In this document: positions 5,948 to 6,209 of the stretch, piece after piece
How positions within the stretch are numbered: the first letter of the stretch is position 1
Layout: the number at the start of each line of letters is the position of its first letter
Assembly: GCA_023412435.1 (NCBI GenBank)
Contig: JAEYNS010000226.1
Span: forward strand, 1 to 6,209
Origin: Actinomycetes bacterium
GTDB taxonomy: Bacteria; Actinomycetota; Actinomycetes; Propionibacteriales; Propionibacteriaceae
DNA: 6,209 nucleotides
Reading direction: 5' to 3'
Program-made: the position numbers and the translations under genes
The notes under the pieces: model-generated
Told to the model about the DNA's origin: nothing
Database searches by the model: none
What the model saw: the letters and a program-made list of their open reading frames with translations, nothing else

Positions 5948-6209
5948 TCAGCGGCCGGCGGCGCACACCGAGGTGAGGTCGCCGTGGTACACCAACACGG
6001 CGGGGCTGGCCGAGCAGACCGACGCGCTCGCGCGGTGCCCGACGGCGACCTCCTCGGCCGGCGCCTCCCCCCGCACCCTGGTCTCAGCGCCGAGCAGCTG
6101 GTCCAGCAGGGACGGCGGGGCGTCGCTGACGATCTTCGTGTCGGCCGGGTCGACCCCGATCACCTCGGCGGCATGCGCGTAGGCCTCCATGATCCCGAGC
6201 TGGGTGTCG
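5948..6209 (-). CDS. C-terminal 86 residues of an unrecognised protein, 5' end outside the window
   Basis: The frame enters from the window edge (first full codon GAC, residues DTQLGIMEAYAHAAEV) and stops with TGA at 5950-5948. Nearly every third codon position is G or C, the same usage as the other genes, so the frame is real coding sequence. There is no reason to treat the internal ATG at 6190 as its start, because the frame is open through it to the edge. Visible features are a helix-like Ala-rich start, GVDPADTKIVSDAPPSLLDQL, an acidic/Ala/Pro stretch, and two cysteines 17 residues apart (fragment residues 65 and 82) close to the C-terminus, flanking a short hydrophobic run (SPAVLVYHG). 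A cysteine pair at the end would suit a disulfide in an exported domain, but that is a guess. I do not recognise the family. It is co-directional with lacI at a distance of 72 bp, and nothing here ties it to sugar transport. Confidence 0.75.
   Translation of the reverse strand, partial: DTQLGIMEAYAHAAEVIGVDPADTKIVSDAPPSLLDQLLGAETRVRGEAPAEEVAVGHRASASVCSASPAVLVYHGDLTSVCAAGR

Noticed and set aside
1..6209. Mobile element, CRISPR array, tRNA or rRNA gene, defence or toxin-antitoxin system
   Set aside because: No transposase, integrase, regularly spaced repeats, cloverleaf or rRNA-like sequence was seen on either strand. All six genes have uniform high-GC codon usage with no sign of recent transfer.

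Overview
The window shows a compact sugar-uptake operon of a high-GC Gram-positive bacterium, most likely an actinomycete (Actinomycetota). The evidence is the strongly G/C-biased third codon positions, GTG starts, GGAGG-type ribosome binding sites, a lipoprotein-type binding protein with a Thr/Ser/Pro/Ala-rich linker, and the actinobacterial style of the LacI-family regulator. The genus cannot be fixed from this piece. All genes lie on the minus strand, so transcription runs from high to low coordinates.

Layout in transcription order: (1) 6209-5948, the C-terminal 86 residues of a protein I do not recognise, cut by the window edge. (2) A 72-bp gap with a probable lacI promoter and a 13-bp operator-like box. 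(3) 5875-4838, a complete LacI/GalR-family repressor. (4) An 81-bp gap with a textbook SigA-type promoter (TTGACA, 17-bp spacer, TAGTGT) and two abutting 13-bp operator boxes over the predicted transcription start; one box matches the lacI box at 11 of 13 bases. (5) 4756-3236, a double-domain sugar ABC ATPase. (6) 3239-2199 and (7) 2202-1180, two ABC permeases, each joined to the gene before it by a 4-nt stop/start overlap. (8) A 95-bp leader with two GC-rich hairpins. (9) 1084-35, the lipoprotein substrate-binding protein. (10) A very GC-rich palindromic tract at the window edge, which may be the beginning of a terminator.

Together these form one carbohydrate importer (CUT2 / ribose-rhamnose class) with its local repressor. 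The binding protein is captured on the outer face of the membrane, the two permeases form the channel, the fused ATPase drives it, and the LacI protein most likely represses both its own gene and the transporter operon until the sugar or a derivative appears. Motifs in the binding protein and permeases point to the L-rhamnose transporter RhaSTPQ. The gene order (ATPase, permease, permease, binding protein) and a cysteine pair in the binding protein also recall the autoinducer-2 importer LsrACDB, so the substrate is inferred and not proven. No catabolic enzyme for the sugar is visible here.

I see no mobile element, CRISPR array, tRNA or rRNA, and no stretch over 300 bp without a gene. The region is an ordinary metabolic operon, and its most informative part is the regulatory DNA.
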